A stretch of DNA of 64,000 nucleotides, taken from positions 564,568,906 to 564,632,905 of the forward strand of contig OY856410.1 in the NCBI GenBank assembly GCA_963693085.1, read 5' to 3'. Of the stretch, positions 1 through 11,536 are shown piece after piece (position 1 is the stretch's first letter; each line of letters starts with the position of its first letter). The stretch is from Alisma plantago-aquatica. Taxonomy: Eukaryota; Streptophyta; Magnoliopsida; Alismatales; Alismataceae. Below the pieces are notes generated by a model. It saw nothing but the letters and a program-made list of their open reading frames with translations, made no database searches and was not told the origin of the DNA. Position numbers and translations under genes: made by a program.

Positions 1-330
1 TATCGTTGTGTAAACCTCAGGACCAGGTATAACTCACTATACCATCCTTTCTAATTCATAGTTGTTGATGCAATCTGCTAGTTTGGGTTTGTGGATATGT
101 TAATTTTTTTTGTTTCCGCTGCCTTATTTTGTCCCACGAAACTCATCACTTGGGGCATAAGATGGACATGGCAAAGATTTGCACATGACATCCATCAAGA
201 ATTACATATGATGCAATTGGAAAAGGTTGACTACTTGAACGAATCTGAGTTGTGGGTGACCAGCCCTCGCTGGCTCATGACTGACAGGAAGTTAGGGACT
301 AAATTATTATATTAGGTTCTCACTCCAATT
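1..330 (+). mobile_element. Fragment of long-LTR Copia family (copy A'): LTR U5 end plus leader
   Basis: Bases 1 to about 140 match the U5 end of the long Copia LTR seen at 12870-13010 (same order of blocks: 'cctcaggacca', 'gatgcaatctg', a T-run, then a pyrimidine-rich stretch). Bases about 150-290 match the late leader of copy B at 14064-14210, including 'tggggcataagatg' and 'catatgatgcaattgga'. In copy B these two blocks lie about 1 kb apart, so here the primer-binding site and most of the leader have been deleted. The gag that should follow is absent. The 74-residue open frame at 91-315 falls inside this non-coding match and is not a gene. Confidence 0.7.
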
Positions 331-940
331 TTTAGAGTTGGGGAGTGAGGATATTCAATATTTGGTAAACTTTTGTGCCTTTAAGGGGAGATAATTGCTT
401 CTGTGTTAAACTTGCACCAATCCAATGAATAAAATATGAAAATTGTATTAAATATTAAATTAATTAATTAAACGATGAAAATCTTAAAACAAATGAAAAT
501 ATGAAGTGAAATATATCAATATATACAAAATTAAATATGTAAATACATCTAAAATGTCCCTAAAATATGACAAATATGCATTCATCACTAGTCTAACCAT
601 TACTAGAAGAACCAAGGTTAAGAGGGGTGATAAAAGATGGGAGGCAACCTTAAAAAAACTAAATGGGATGTTATCAACTATGGTGACTAAATTACACACT
701 TGTATTTTGCTTATACAATGGCTTTCCACACATGACCAAATATGTTGCATCCTGGACCATGCCCCAATGTTGATTTCTTGTGTAATAACCCATATATTTG
801 TAATGAGACAATAATAATACATAATAGAGAATTAATCCAATTAGAGTTTAAACATGAACATTAATTAATATTATTTTCTCCAAAACAATTAATGTCATTA
901 TGCATTGATGGATGAAGACATAGTACTAAAAGATGTAATA

Positions 941-1050
941 ACTACACCACCAAATAGGAATCTAAGTTCTAACTAGAATACAACAAAGAAAAGTCAAATC
1001 ACTATATGAATGGATTTTGAGTATGTGTTCTAATCAATAATTTGGGATTT
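941..1050 (+). repeat. Direct repeat copy 1 (about 110 bp)
   Basis: Shares an uninterrupted block order with 2268-2378: 'ggaatctaagtt', 'aactagaataca', 'aaagaaaagt', 'attttgagtatg', 'aatttggga'. The two copies are in the same orientation about 1.33 kb apart and are clearly diverged. They could be the eroded ends of a small LTR or TRIM-like element, or a segmental duplication. Confidence 0.7.
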
Positions 1051-1179
1051 TTTTAATGTCACTATATCTACTATTCTTAATTAATATTATCATATAATTT
1101 CACTAATTAATATTAAATTCGTAATAATACAATAAGTATTAGAAAAACACAAACTGGGAAAGATTACAACGATGCACCT

Positions 1180-1740
1180 CCACCAAATGCCACAATGCCC
1201 ACAAATCCAAGCCCCCTACCCCCACTCCTACCCATCAAATCCACAATAAAAACCACAATACCAGAGTCAAAGTGATTATTATTCTGATCTTACTCATTCA
1301 ATGGATACATGAGGATATTTGACTCTCAATCTCAACATTCATTTGGAGATATGTTATTTGGGCAGACACTTCCATACCCATCTCAGATTCTCAGTCCCAA
1401 CATGGGTATTCTAGATATCAAGTTGAACAACCACCAAGATTACAATTAGAAGTTGGTTTGGGATATCACGAAGCATACTATGTCCATAGCCCTTATAGAT
1501 GCTTTCAGGTAAACACCAAAGAATACTATGGTGATGGAGGGAAAAATGGAGTAGTGGGCATACTACAATTTTTCACATCTCAGGTGTTCCATTACAACCT
1601 CATTTTCCTCAACATCAAGCTCCTCGAGCATGTGAACCTCCTCCTACTTCTTTTCAACCTCCTAGGAATTCAACAAACAAGGAAAAATATCTCAAAGATT
1701 TAGAACATTTTCCAAAGATTGGGATGAAACAGTAGGTCAA
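1180..1740 (+). pseudogene. Decayed coding-like Pro/Gln-rich stretch, unassigned
   Basis: Conceptual translation in shifting plus-strand frames gives Pro/Gln/Tyr-rich text followed by a more mixed stretch containing 'RNSTNKEKYLKDLEHF', with several stops and frame changes. This composition recalls the disordered N-terminus of plant transposase accessory proteins (for example PIF/Harbinger ORF1), but I see no diagnostic Myb/SANT or DDE motif. It lies between the two direct-repeat copies, so it could be the body of an eroded element. The function call is a guess. Confidence 0.2.
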
Positions 1741-2267
1741 TCTTGAAGTGTATGAGGAACATGTTGTTTAGTACAACAAGTCTTATAGAGATTTGATGAC
1801 ATTGGACAATATGCGGAACAAAATATCCATATCATCAACATATGCATAGTGAACTAGTGTGCCACTCACATTCAAATGATGTGAGTTAGTAATTTACTAT
1901 GTTGTTATATGTTTGTTGTATATTGAATATTATTGCATAAGTGTGTGAACATGAATTTATAGATTGTGCTAGTAAAATTTCAAATCTTAATTCTTATATT
2001 TTGTCATCAAAATCTCCAAAAAATAGGAAAGATTCCTTACCTCCTACATGATTGACCCCCACCAACATACCCATTATAGAATTTTATCGCATAAAGTGTT
2101 GCATCTAGGTATTGAGACTATGTCGGTAAATTTTCATGTTTTCATTCGTTCATTTTGGCGTTGATAAGGCCAAGATTGCATCTGTCAATATTTCCGCCGG
2201 TATACCTATAAATATCTATTTCCATGCTGTCAAAACGACAGCGGTATTGGTCATTTAATTCCTTGAT

Positions 2268-2378
2268 AACTACACACCAAATCGGAATCTAAGTTAAAAC
2301 TAGAATACAATAAAGAAAAGTTGAATTACTTTATGAATAGATTTTGAGTATGTTCTTTATCAAAAATTTGGGAAAAAA
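2268..2378 (+). repeat. Direct repeat copy 2 (about 110 bp)
   Basis: Partner of 941-1050. It differs by scattered substitutions and short indels, and similarity stops near 'atttggga' on the right. Confidence 0.7.
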
Positions 2379-3255
2379 TGTTCTATATAATGGAATGGTA
2401 AATGAAATAATAAAGGATGAGCTTGAATATTGTATTTTATCTAAAAATATTGTTGATAAATGTAATTTGTAATTTCACTTGTATTAGCTTAAGCTAGAAA
2501 AGAAAACAAATACTACGTTGTATGCATAAATAAATAAATCAGGGGTTAAGAATAAAATCGTTTGATAGTAATAAATGGGCCATAAAGATACATTTAAAAG
2601 AAATTAAGGAAAATGAACTTGTGAAGGGAGTAAGTGATATAATGCAAAAATGGAAAAAAGAAATCAAGACATTTACACACAATAAATGATATTATATTAA
2701 TTACAAAGGAGTCATATTATCATCAAAGGAAAATGTATGCATACAAAATAAGGAAGAAATTCATACATGTCGTACATGGATAAAAACATGCAAACAGAAA
2801 TAAAATATCATGATAAGTAAATATTGTTCATACGAAACCAACAATCAACATAGAAAGTAAAAAATATATTGAAATGAAATATGGAGCGAGAAACAAAATA
2901 TAGTCCACGTGGACCTATATGCGACTTTATACATGATATGTATTAATTAAGCGATGCTAAGGTTTTAATTAAATAAAACAATTGAGGGTGCGGTCACATA
3001 TATGTGGAAACCATAGTTTTTGATATTGTTTCGGCTATTGAGGATCTCAGAATTTTTAGGCCTAGAATACTATATGAAAAGTGGCTTTCCCTTTTCAAGT
3101 TATAGTTCACAAGGACTTAAGTTTGAATAACTAAAAGTATAATAAAACATGGGCAAAAGTCCCTGTCACCAACTCGGTCTTCTTTTCCTCCACTCACCAA
3201 CTCCCTCTCTCCTACAACAAACAACCAACCATTATACGTCACATTTCTTTTTGTA

Positions 3256-3406
<151 letters not shown>

Positions 3407-3599
3407 TTGCCCTCCACCCCATGCATGCTTGTATCCAGTGACCACCCATTTGCCTCGTGCCAACCATAGATGATGCACACAGTGCACACCATGCAGTGAA
3501 TTTTGGTACTTCCATGCTGGGGCAAGATCGTCGTTCGAGCCACGCTATCGGCCACTGCTCGTGGCCACCAATATAGTCATGCCAGAGGTGATGTTACAA

Positions 3600-3611
3600 C
3601 CAACAACGAAG
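3600..3611. repeat. LINE target-site duplication, left copy
   Basis: ccaacaacgaag here is repeated exactly at 12198-12209, immediately after an A-run. LINE-like sequence starts right after the left copy. A 12 bp duplication (up to 14 bp if the shared leading As count) is typical of target-primed insertion. Confidence 0.8.
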
Positions 3612-5253
3612 TCTGGTGACGCCGAGTCGATGAGGGCATGGGTGGCGTGGGATTGTATTATTAGACCCATGGTTCAGGGTGGTTCGGGGTTCCCATCCTT
3701 ACAACTCACAGCCAAAAAGCACTTAGATACAAAGGAGTTTGGGAGATCTTGATGAACAAATCTTTATGGGCATCGTTCATGAGGTGTAAATACGACAATC
3801 CATGTAAATATGACAACGTGCATCCACCTTTCCTGAAACTATGTTCTTTTGCTTCTCCATCATGGAAGTGTATCTGGAGATCCTTCCCGGAGGTTGGCGG
3901 GTTGTAGATGGATTATTGGTAAAGGTGATTTATCCTTTTGGTGTGACCGCGCCAATGGCCATTCATGCTGATAATATAAATTCCAACATAAGAATTCATG
4001 ACCTATGGATTGAAAATGTTGGTTGGAACTGGAACAAGCTCGCCGTGTTGGTAACGAAGGAAGGTATGTATCTGATCAAAAGATCGTTTCAGGAGGCATC
4101 TATGGAGGCCGACTTTCCGGTGTGGATACACAATAGTCGGGGTCATTGCTCCCTCAAATCGGCAAAATAGGTGATCACAAACCAATCATCATAGCTGAAT
4201 GTGAGATAATGGATATGGAAAAATGACTCTTTGTCAAAAGAAAATGCGGCGGTATGGAAGATCACAATGATTGCTCTTCCCATCGATGAGAATATCCAAC
4301 GGTGTCGAGTAAAAGGACCCTCGGCTTGCTGCTGTTGTGTGGAGCGAAAAGAAGAGACTAGGCATTATCTATTTTTGACAAGTGAGGTGGCAGAATTTTT
4401 ATGGGGTAAGCTAGCTAATCTTATGTTGCTCTAAGTCAGATGGCAGAGTGAAAATTTTCCCTCGTTTCTCGACATATGCAAGAGGTTCTCGAACCTAAAG
4501 GATGCATGAGGATGGTTTTTGTAACGCTATCTACTATCATTTGTTGGAAGATTTGGAAGTTCTGTTGCACTATTAGATTTGAGGACCGAAGAACCCCCTT
4601 TCTCAGAATATGGGATGACATCATTCTGATTATAAATACAAAGCTATCCAAGAAATGTTTTCGGTGCATGAGCGAACCATCCTTACACAGATCTTTCGAG
4701 ATGCACGACCTAGTGCCCCCGCGGTTCAAGATCAGGAAAATCAATACAGTGAGATGAATACCTCCTGATATAAACAATTTAAAGCTAAACATGACCTGTG
4801 GAAGAAGGTCGAGCACTAGGAAAGCAGGGAGGCGATGGACAACAACAATCCTTAGGGACCGGAGAGGTCATTTTATTTTGTCCTAGCGTTTCTGGTTGAC
4901 CGCACAAAATCATCTAGATGCAATGTGCCAAGCGATGATTATCGCTCTAAAGATCATGGATGAGAGGAACATTTTTTGCAATCTGATTGAGATAGATGAT
5001 GAAGAATGCTTTCAGTTGATTTGGGGTTAGAGACCGTGTCCGTGGCACCTACATGCACATATGAGGGAGATAAGAAGGATTATTGAGGAACAAGGCATCC
5101 TTGGTGGATGCGTTCACAAGTTGTGAATTCAACACCTCAATCTTTTTGTAATGGAAGGGACTTTCCAAGAATATGGTACAATCACCTCGCGGCACGAAGA
5201 AATTATCTATGCGTACGAGGGGTTTAATGATTTTGGATAGAAGAGGTATTCCA
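3612..5253 (+). pseudogene. 5'-truncated L1-type LINE, pol C-terminal half (part 1)
   Basis: This is the C-terminal part of a plant non-LTR retrotransposon polyprotein, read across several frames. In order: the region after the RT fingers/palm with the conserved 'RPMVQGGSGFPSL' block (about 3660-3705); the 'LWASFMRCKY' and 'SPSWKCIWRS' blocks (3760-3880); 'GKGDLSFWCDR' (3918-3950); a zf-RVT-like Cys/His stretch 'RKEETRHYLFLTSEVAEFLWG' region (4347-4410); 'ICWKIWKFCC' (4540-4570); and an RNase H-like tail (about 4870-5100) with 'QAMIIALKIMDERNIFCNL'. Frameshifts and stops (near 3905 and 5030) make it non-functional. The RT catalytic half is missing because the copy is 5'-truncated at 3612. The element is interrupted by a Copia at 5254 and resumes at 11971. 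Confidence 0.75.
5249..5253. repeat. Copia A target-site duplication, left (ttcca)
   Basis: Five bases ttcca directly before the 5' LTR TG are repeated directly after the 3' LTR CA at 11966-11970. Confidence 0.95.
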
Positions 5254-5682
5254 TGTTAAATATTCTATTATGGTGTGGCCCAAAAATAAAGTAATATAAA
5301 TATTATTAATAGATTTTCTGGAAAGGATGCATCTTTTGAGGTATGGGAGGATTCCCATAACCACCATGCCTCTTCATAATGGTTAGAGAGGCATTAAGAT
5401 AATTATATATATTGGGGACTGGTCCTCTCTCCAGGAAAGGCTAACAGTAACTGATTCCATCCCTTGGGAGTCTCCCTTAGGATAGAGAAACTAGAACGTC
5501 CGATATGGAGAATGTATCCTCCTTCATTCCCTGGCCTGCCACTTCCGGTTCACGACGTCTCTCGCTTTCTCCTACTGCAATCGTTCTACTATACGTGTTC
5601 GGTGTCTCTCCTGACATAGTTGCTACAAAAAGTAATAGATGATCATGGAGGTCCCATCATCTTCGGGTATGTTTAGTTCACA
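5254..5682 (+). repeat. Copia A 5' LTR
   Basis: 429 bp, TG...CA, same length as the 3' LTR at 11537-11965. A TATA-like run 'aattatatatat' near 5401-5412 followed by a pyrimidine-rich stretch is the likely promoter and transcription start region. Confidence 0.95.
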
Positions 5683-5683
5683 A

Positions 5684-5696
5684 TGGTATCGGAGCC
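5684..5696 (+). promoter_or_regulatory. Copia A primer-binding site (initiator tRNA-Met type)
   Basis: TGGTATCGGAGCC, one base after the LTR, matches the usual plant site TGGTATCAGAGCC with one change. It would prime minus-strand DNA synthesis. Confidence 0.9.
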
Positions 5697-7146
5697 TAAT
5701 TGTTCGCTCCTTTGGCGCGTGTTAGATGTTTCCTCCATCATCATACCGTGGCTGTCACGATGCCTGTGTACAGATTTCTGTGAATATTTGGATCTGTCTT
5801 TTCGATTTTATTTTGTTCCACTCATGATCGTTTGCACCTAGGCGGTGGTTTCGGTTTTGTGTCTTTCATAGTCTGCCACCACGATCCTTTTGAAGTTTTC
5901 CCTCTACAAAACCATTGGGCAAGGTGTTAGTCCAAAGCCCCTTTTGCTATTAAAGGAACGATGGCATCTGATGCATCTGAATTATAGTTGTTCCTGCTAT
6001 GTATATAGTGCCTTGGGCGTCTAATGACGACATCGTCGACGCATGTATGGACTTCATTGTTGCCAATGGAGTAGACTGGTCTTACCCATAGGAATCCGTT
6101 CTGAAGATTTTTAATTTTTGGACTTGGATTATGCCGTCAGTATAAATTGTCTCTACACCAAACTCCCCTTGGTGGCTAAATGATTTACTTGGCCGGTGAT
6201 GACTAATGCTATGTGTCCAGTTACTGTCTTACAGAAATGGGGCAACATCATTTTTTTTCCTCTCGTAATATTGATTGTTTACGATGTTTGACGGTGAAAG
6301 CTTTTGGTAGAAGTTTTTTTTTTTAATCATCTTCATGGCCGTTATAGTTATCATTTTTGTTTGATGATTGAATGGAGCATTCTGGACAGTAGTACATTAT
6401 AGAAAGATTTATCACAAAAATTCAGATTGTACATGGATAAAATTTTGTACTTCTCGTTTAACTGCGGGCGTTGATTGCATAATGATTTCTGTCTAGCGGT
6501 GCAGGAAATTAATATCAATATATGAAACAATATTTTGCATTAACAGTGAATAGAGAAGCATGGTCACGTAGATTTGTAGATTTATTATTCTAAATGTGTG
6601 AGCATGTACATGTTTCATTTATATATGTATAACATGAGTAAAGTTTCCATAAACTTGTACGATATTCTACGTGGACAACAACAATATGATTATGGAATAA
6701 GAAGACATGTACGACTGTGTACACATCATATATATTGCATATAGCATACTACATAGATGTACTATATGAATGTTCTCATTCATTAAAAAAAAGTCATGTC
6801 ATGTATGACTTAAGTTATAATGATACCACCCAAAGGTGGATCATTTTATACATGCTTAGCATGATACAAATTTGCATATGTTTTTAATTTAATAACATGT
6901 TTTACCCAAAGTTGAAAAACTTTTACTACTTTAATGCATATGCAATTTTCAAGTAATTTGGTCTAGATATTTCTAATTTAATTTTGTGTCACATATTTAT
7001 CCAAAGGTAATCATGTGATGACTATTGGAATTAGTAGATAAAAGTAAATTAAAGTATGCCTCATATTTACTTTTACATTCAAAATTGTGGCTTGTTTGTT
7101 TTATTTTTAATATAAAGTTTTTATTGTTGCAGTTATTTCCTCATCA
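5697..7146 (+). other. Copia A untranslated leader
   Basis: About 1.45 kb between primer-binding site and gag. I see no reading frame with protein similarity and only AT-rich sequence in the 3' half. It presumably carries packaging and dimerisation signals, but none can be pinpointed by eye. Confidence 0.6.
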
Positions 7147-7935
7147 TTGTGTGGTGATAACAACATTCCTAATCTTAATGGTACAAATTTTAATGAATGG
7201 AAAGAAAAGGTCATGTTTACATTAGGTTGTATGGACTTAGACTTAGCTTTCCGAGTAGAAAAGCCACAACCACTAACAGAGGAAAGTACCACTGTTGAAA
7301 AAGCCAATTATGATAAGTGGGAACGTTCTAATAGGCTTAGTTTGTTGCTTCTGTAATTAAATATAGGAAAGCATATTAGACGGTCCATTCCCACTTCTGA
7401 ATTGGCAGAAGATTTTCTAAAGACAGTGGAGGAACAATATGTTTCTTCTAGTAAGTCTAGGGCTAGCACCCTAATGGCCAAGATGTGCTCTATGAAGTAC
7501 AATGATTGATATGTGAACACATCATGGAGATGAGAGATATTGCCGCACAACTTAATGAGATGGAGTTATCCATCTCTAATGTATTTCTTGTTCATTTCAT
7601 TTTAACTTCCTTGCCTAGTCAATATGGATCATTCAAGGTCTCTTACAACACAAAAAAGGAAAAATGGCCAATAAATCATTTATTGGCCATGTGTGTTCAA
7701 GAAGAAGAGAGACTTAAGAATGAAGGGGTTCCTACTGCACATTTAAGCACTCACGACAAGCATATCCACAAGGGTAAAGGAAAAATGATGGGAACTGCAC
7801 CTATCTTAGGTGAAGTGTCCAAGCCAGGTGATGGCAAGGCTGGAAGAAGCAAGGCTAATATGAAATGCTTCTTCTGCCACAAGAAAGGACACACTAAAAA
7901 AGAGTGCTTCAAATACAAGAAATGGTTGGAAAAGA
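7147..7935 (+). pseudogene. gag: Copia A gag (UBN2 domain and CCHC zinc knuckle)
   Basis: Capsid/nucleocapsid part of the Copia polyprotein. It opens with 'IPNLNGTNFNEWKEKVMF', the usual UBN2-gag start, continues through 'EHIMEMRDIAAQLNEMEL' and 'LPSQYGSFKVSYNT', and ends in a CCHC knuckle (C-x2-C-x4-H-x4-C, 7866-7907). No ATG opens the frame. A stop at 7354-7356 and a frame change plus stop near 7505 break it in the middle, so no full capsid protein can be made. It joins the protease through a further frame change near a T-run at about 7945. Confidence 0.9.
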
Positions 7936-8428
7936 AAGGTATAATGTTTTTTTTTCATATGAATGTCATCTTTCAAATGTTCCATTATATAGTTGGTGGC
8001 TTGACTCTGGTGCCACTGTGCATATTTCCAATACATTGCAGAGATTTCTGAATCAAAGGAAACCAGCGGAGTGTGAAAAAGTTCTTTATTCAGGAAATAA
8101 ATTGGCCTCTCGCGTAAAGTATGTTGGAACATGCAGATTAATCCTTGATAATGAAAAGTTATTGGACTTAGAAAATACCTTTTATGTACCATACTATAGT
8201 AGAAATTTAGTGTCTGTTTCTAGATTAGACAAATTAAACTATGGTTTTATTCTTCAAAGTAGACAATTATCATTGTTTAAAAACTCTATTTTAATTGGTA
8301 CTTGTATCTTAATAAGTGATCATTATCAAGTTAAATTAAGCCCTCATTCTGAGCAATCTTTTACAATCCAGCATAATGTTATTGGTAATAAACGCACATT
8401 GTTAGATGAGCAATCATCACTTCTTTGA
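7936..8428 (+). pseudogene. pol: Copia A aspartic protease and pre-integrase linker
   Basis: The retroviral-type protease signature DSGATVH is at 8003-8023, preceded by WWL. The catalytic Asp is intact. It is followed by 'FYVPYYSRNLVSVSRLDKL', the block typical of the protease-to-integrase linker. The frame ends at a TGA (8426-8428) exactly where the family has Trp before 'HRRLGH', so the stop looks like a TGG-to-TGA transition. The frame here differs from gag upstream. Confidence 0.9.
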
Positions 8429-9685
8429 CACCGAAGGTTGGGACACATTACCAAAGAAAGAATTCAAAGATTAGTAAAGGAGGGCATTTTAGGGCCTTTA
8501 AACTTTACTGATTTTGGAACTTGTGTTGAATGCATAAAGGCTAAGCAAACCAACACTTCTAGAAAGGGTGCCAAGAGGAGTAATGGAACATTAGAAATAA
8601 TTCACACGGATACTAGTGGACCTTTCCCACCTTGCTTTATAGGGAAAAAATATTTTGCAACCTTTATCGATGACTATCCACGATATATGTTCCTCAACTT
8701 ACTAAATGACAAAAGTGACGTTTTTCAAGCCTTTAAGGACTTTAAGGTTGAAGTAGAGAAACAATTAGGTAAAGTGATTAAGATAGTTAGATCAGATAGG
8801 GGAGGTGAATATTACGGAAGGTTCATTGAGATGGGACAAAGAAAGGGATCATTTGCACATTTTCTTCAGGAAGAGGGTATTGTACCCCAATATACAATGA
8901 CAGGCACACCAAGTCAAAATGGTGTAGATGAAAGAAGGAATCAAACATTAAAGGAAATGGTATGTGTAATGCTTTGTAATTCATCACTTCCTTCTACAAT
9001 GTGGAGTGAGGCTTTAAAGACGGTAGTGCATGTATTAAACAAGGTTCCTATCAAGTCTGTCTAGAAAACCCCATATGAATTATGGATAGGAAGGAAGCCA
9101 TCTTTGAATTATATGCACATATGGGGATGTCGTGCAGAAGCTAGAATCTACAAATCACACGAGAAGGCATTTGACCCAAGAACCACTAGTTGTTTCTTTA
9201 TTGGTTATCTAGAAAGGTCAAAGGGATATAGATTTTACTGTCCATCTCATCCACAAAAAATAGTTGAGACAGGTAAGGCTAGATTTTTGGAGGATCATCA
9301 CCTCAGTGGGAATGACCTACTTTAGAATATATCATTTGATGAAATGCAGGATAATTCTCTTACACCTGCACCTAGTCAAAGATGTATATGCTATCCAATC
9401 ATTGTTTCCATGGACAATTATCAAGTGGATGAGCCAACAGAAGTAGATCATGCTCCTAGTCAGGTTGTAAATGAACAAGTTGATCATGTTTGTGATGAAG
9501 AACAACCTGAAGAGACTATAGAAATTATAGAACCCAATGTTGAATTAAGAAGATCCACAAGATCAAGGAGGCATGCCATCCCATGTGACTATGTTGTATA
9601 CCTTCAAGAGCCAAATATAGACTTTGAAGATATTGATCCCTTATCCTTTTCACAAGCAATGGATTGTGAAAATTCCTCCAAGTGA
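8429..9685 (+). pseudogene. pol: Copia A integrase
   Basis: Integrase begins with the zinc-binding region ('HRRLGHI' and 'CVECIKAKQ'). The D,D-35-E core is recognisable: 'IHTDTSGPF', 'FIDDYPRYMF', 'VRSDRGGEYYGR' and 'GVDERRNQTL', so the acidic residues appear to be present. C-terminal Copia blocks 'YELWIGRKPSLNYMHIWGC' and 'CFFIGYLERSKGYRFY' follow. Internal stops occur at 9062-9064 (TAG), 9323-9325 (TAG) and 9683-9685 (TGA, again where Trp is expected before LDSMEEE). Confidence 0.9.
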
Positions 9686-10569
9686 CTTGATTCCATGGAG
9701 GAGGAAATAACATCCATGGATAAAAATCAAGTATGGGACCTTGTACCTTTACCAGAGAGTATCAAACCTATCGGTTGCAAATGGGTCTTTAAGACCAAAA
9801 GGAACTCAAATGGTGAAATTGAGAGGTACAAGGCTAGATTAGTTGCAAAGGGTTTCACACAAAGGAAGGTATTGATTACAAAGAGACATTTTCTCCTGTC
9901 TCATCAAAGGACTCCTTTAGGGTTATCATGGCCTTAGTGGCTCATTTTGATCTTGAGCTACACCAAATGGATGTGAAAATGGCATTTTTGAATGGAGATT
10001 TATCTGAAGAAGTCTATATGGAACAACCAGAAGGTTTCATTGATAATAGTAGAAGTCATATGGTTTGCAAATTAAAGAAATCAATTAGTGGACTTAAACA
10101 AGCATCCCGACAATGGTATATAAAGTTTAACACCATCATATCAACTTTTAGGTTTAAACCTAATATTGTTGATCGGTGTACATACCTCAAGGTCAGTGGA
10201 AATAAGTTTATAATATTTATACCTTATGTAGATAATATTCTACTAGTAAGTAATAACTTGGGCATATTGCATGAAACTAAAGGATTTATTTCCTCTAATT
10301 TTGAGATGAAAGACATGGGTGAAGATGTGTATGTACTCGGTATGGAGATTTATAGAGACCAGGTTAAAGGCATACTTGGAATATCCCAAAAGGCTTATAT
10401 ATCTCAAGTTTTAGAAAAATACAGAATGAAAAATTGTTCACCTAGACTTGCACCTATAGTTAAAGGAGATAAGTTTAACTCCAAGCAGTGTCCTAGTAAT
10501 GACATTGAAAGAAATGAAATGAGGAAGATACTATACACATCCACATTTGGGAGCCTACAATATCTCTAG
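9686..10569 (+). pseudogene. pol: Copia A reverse transcriptase with altered active site
   Basis: RT starts with '[17 protein letters not shown]', then '[20 protein letters not shown]' and '[10 protein letters not shown]'. A frame change near 9865 follows, then 'HQMDVKMAFLNGDLSEEVYM' and 'GLKQASRQWY'. The catalytic box, YVDD in this family, reads YVDN at 10225-10236 (GAT to AAT), which removes the second metal-binding Asp and would abolish polymerase activity. The frame closes at a TAG (10567-10569) within the block that normally reads into the RNase H region. Confidence 0.92.
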
Positions 10570-11211
10570 ATATGCACCGGACCAAACATTACTTTTTCTA
10601 CTGGAATGCATGGCCGTTTCCAAAGTAACCCAGGCATTGACCATTGGAGAGTCGTGAAGAAGGTGATGCGCTACCTGCAAGGGACAAAAGACTACATGCT
10701 TACATATAGAAGGACAAACCTCCTCAAGGTTACTGGATATTCAGATGCAAATTTTGCTAGTTGTCTAGATAGTAGGAAGTCTACAACAGACTATATCATC
10801 CTACTAGCTGGTGGCACAGTGTCATGGAGGAGTGTCAAACAAAAGACTATGGCTTCATCCACCATGGAAGTTGAGCTTATAGCTTGCCATGAAACATCAT
10901 CACATGCAATTTGGCTTAAGAATATGATACATGATCTCAAAGTTGTTGATTCAATTCATAAGTCAATACAGATATATTGTGATAATGAAGCTGCAGTCAC
11001 TTTTGCTACTAATGATAATAGCACCACTGCATGCAGACACCTAGACATAAATCTCTATGTTATTAATGAGCGAGTTGACAACAAGATGATAATGATTGAT
11101 CACATTCTTACACAATATATGATATCAGATCCTCTTACAAAAGGGCTAGCACCAGGGTTGTATACATCTCATGTAAACAATATGGGTCTGAGAAAATCAT
11201 TTGATGTGTAA
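10570..11211 (+). pseudogene. pol: Copia A RNase H and pol C-terminus
   Basis: In frame with the RT piece after one stop. Copia RNase H blocks in order: 'FQSNPGIDHW', 'GYSDANFASCLDSRKSTTDY', 'GGTVSWRSVKQKTMASST', 'EVELIACHE', 'IYCDNEAAVTFATN', 'RHLDINLYVINERV', 'DPLTKGLAP'. The acidic catalytic positions look preserved. The natural end of the polyprotein is near 11211, about 325 bp before the 3' LTR. Confidence 0.92.
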
Positions 11212-11523
11212 TAGTTAAATGTGATGTAACAATAAAATATTCATTATGTGATCACATATTTGACTCATTATTTCTATTTTAATACTAGTTATAACAGAAT
11301 GTCAGTTTTGACATACAGTAGGACCATGGATTAGATTTTAGGTCAATCTATTCATAAAGTTTATGCCACTACATATAAGATGTTTAGATATTGTAGTACA
11401 TAGAAGGAAGTGCAAATCTATTTTATATCAACCGCTATGACTCATATCTATCATTTTATATAGAAGTGTTTATATTGAGCATCAATATAAAATCATTAAG
11501 TATTATTTCCATGGCATTTTGGG

Positions 11524-11536
11524 CCAAGTGGGAAAC
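11524..11536 (+). promoter_or_regulatory. Copia A polypurine tract
   Basis: 'caagtgggaaac' directly abuts the 3' LTR TG. It matches the 'aagtgggag' tract that precedes Copia 3' LTRs (compare 18024-18034 in copy B) and would prime plus-strand synthesis. Confidence 0.8.

Larger units (their letters stand above)
331..3255. other. AT-rich unassigned sequence
   Basis: No open frame here has recognisable protein similarity. Frames of 60-110 codons occur on both strands but overlap each other and lack known motifs. The stretch holds a diverged direct repeat (941-1050 and 2268-2378), a proline/glutamine-rich decayed region (1180-1740) and a palindromic G-box gtccacgtggac at 2903-2914. It may be very old transposon debris or intergenic DNA. 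Confidence 0.5.

Noticed and set aside
484..822. Two overlapping open frames of about 100 codons on opposite strands
   Set aside because: AT-rich, no recognisable motif, mutually antisense, no plausible promoter; chance frames.
2903..2914. G-box palindrome gtccacgtggac as a promoter element
   Set aside because: No gene lies nearby; a single 12 bp palindrome in 3 kb of AT-rich DNA is weak evidence.
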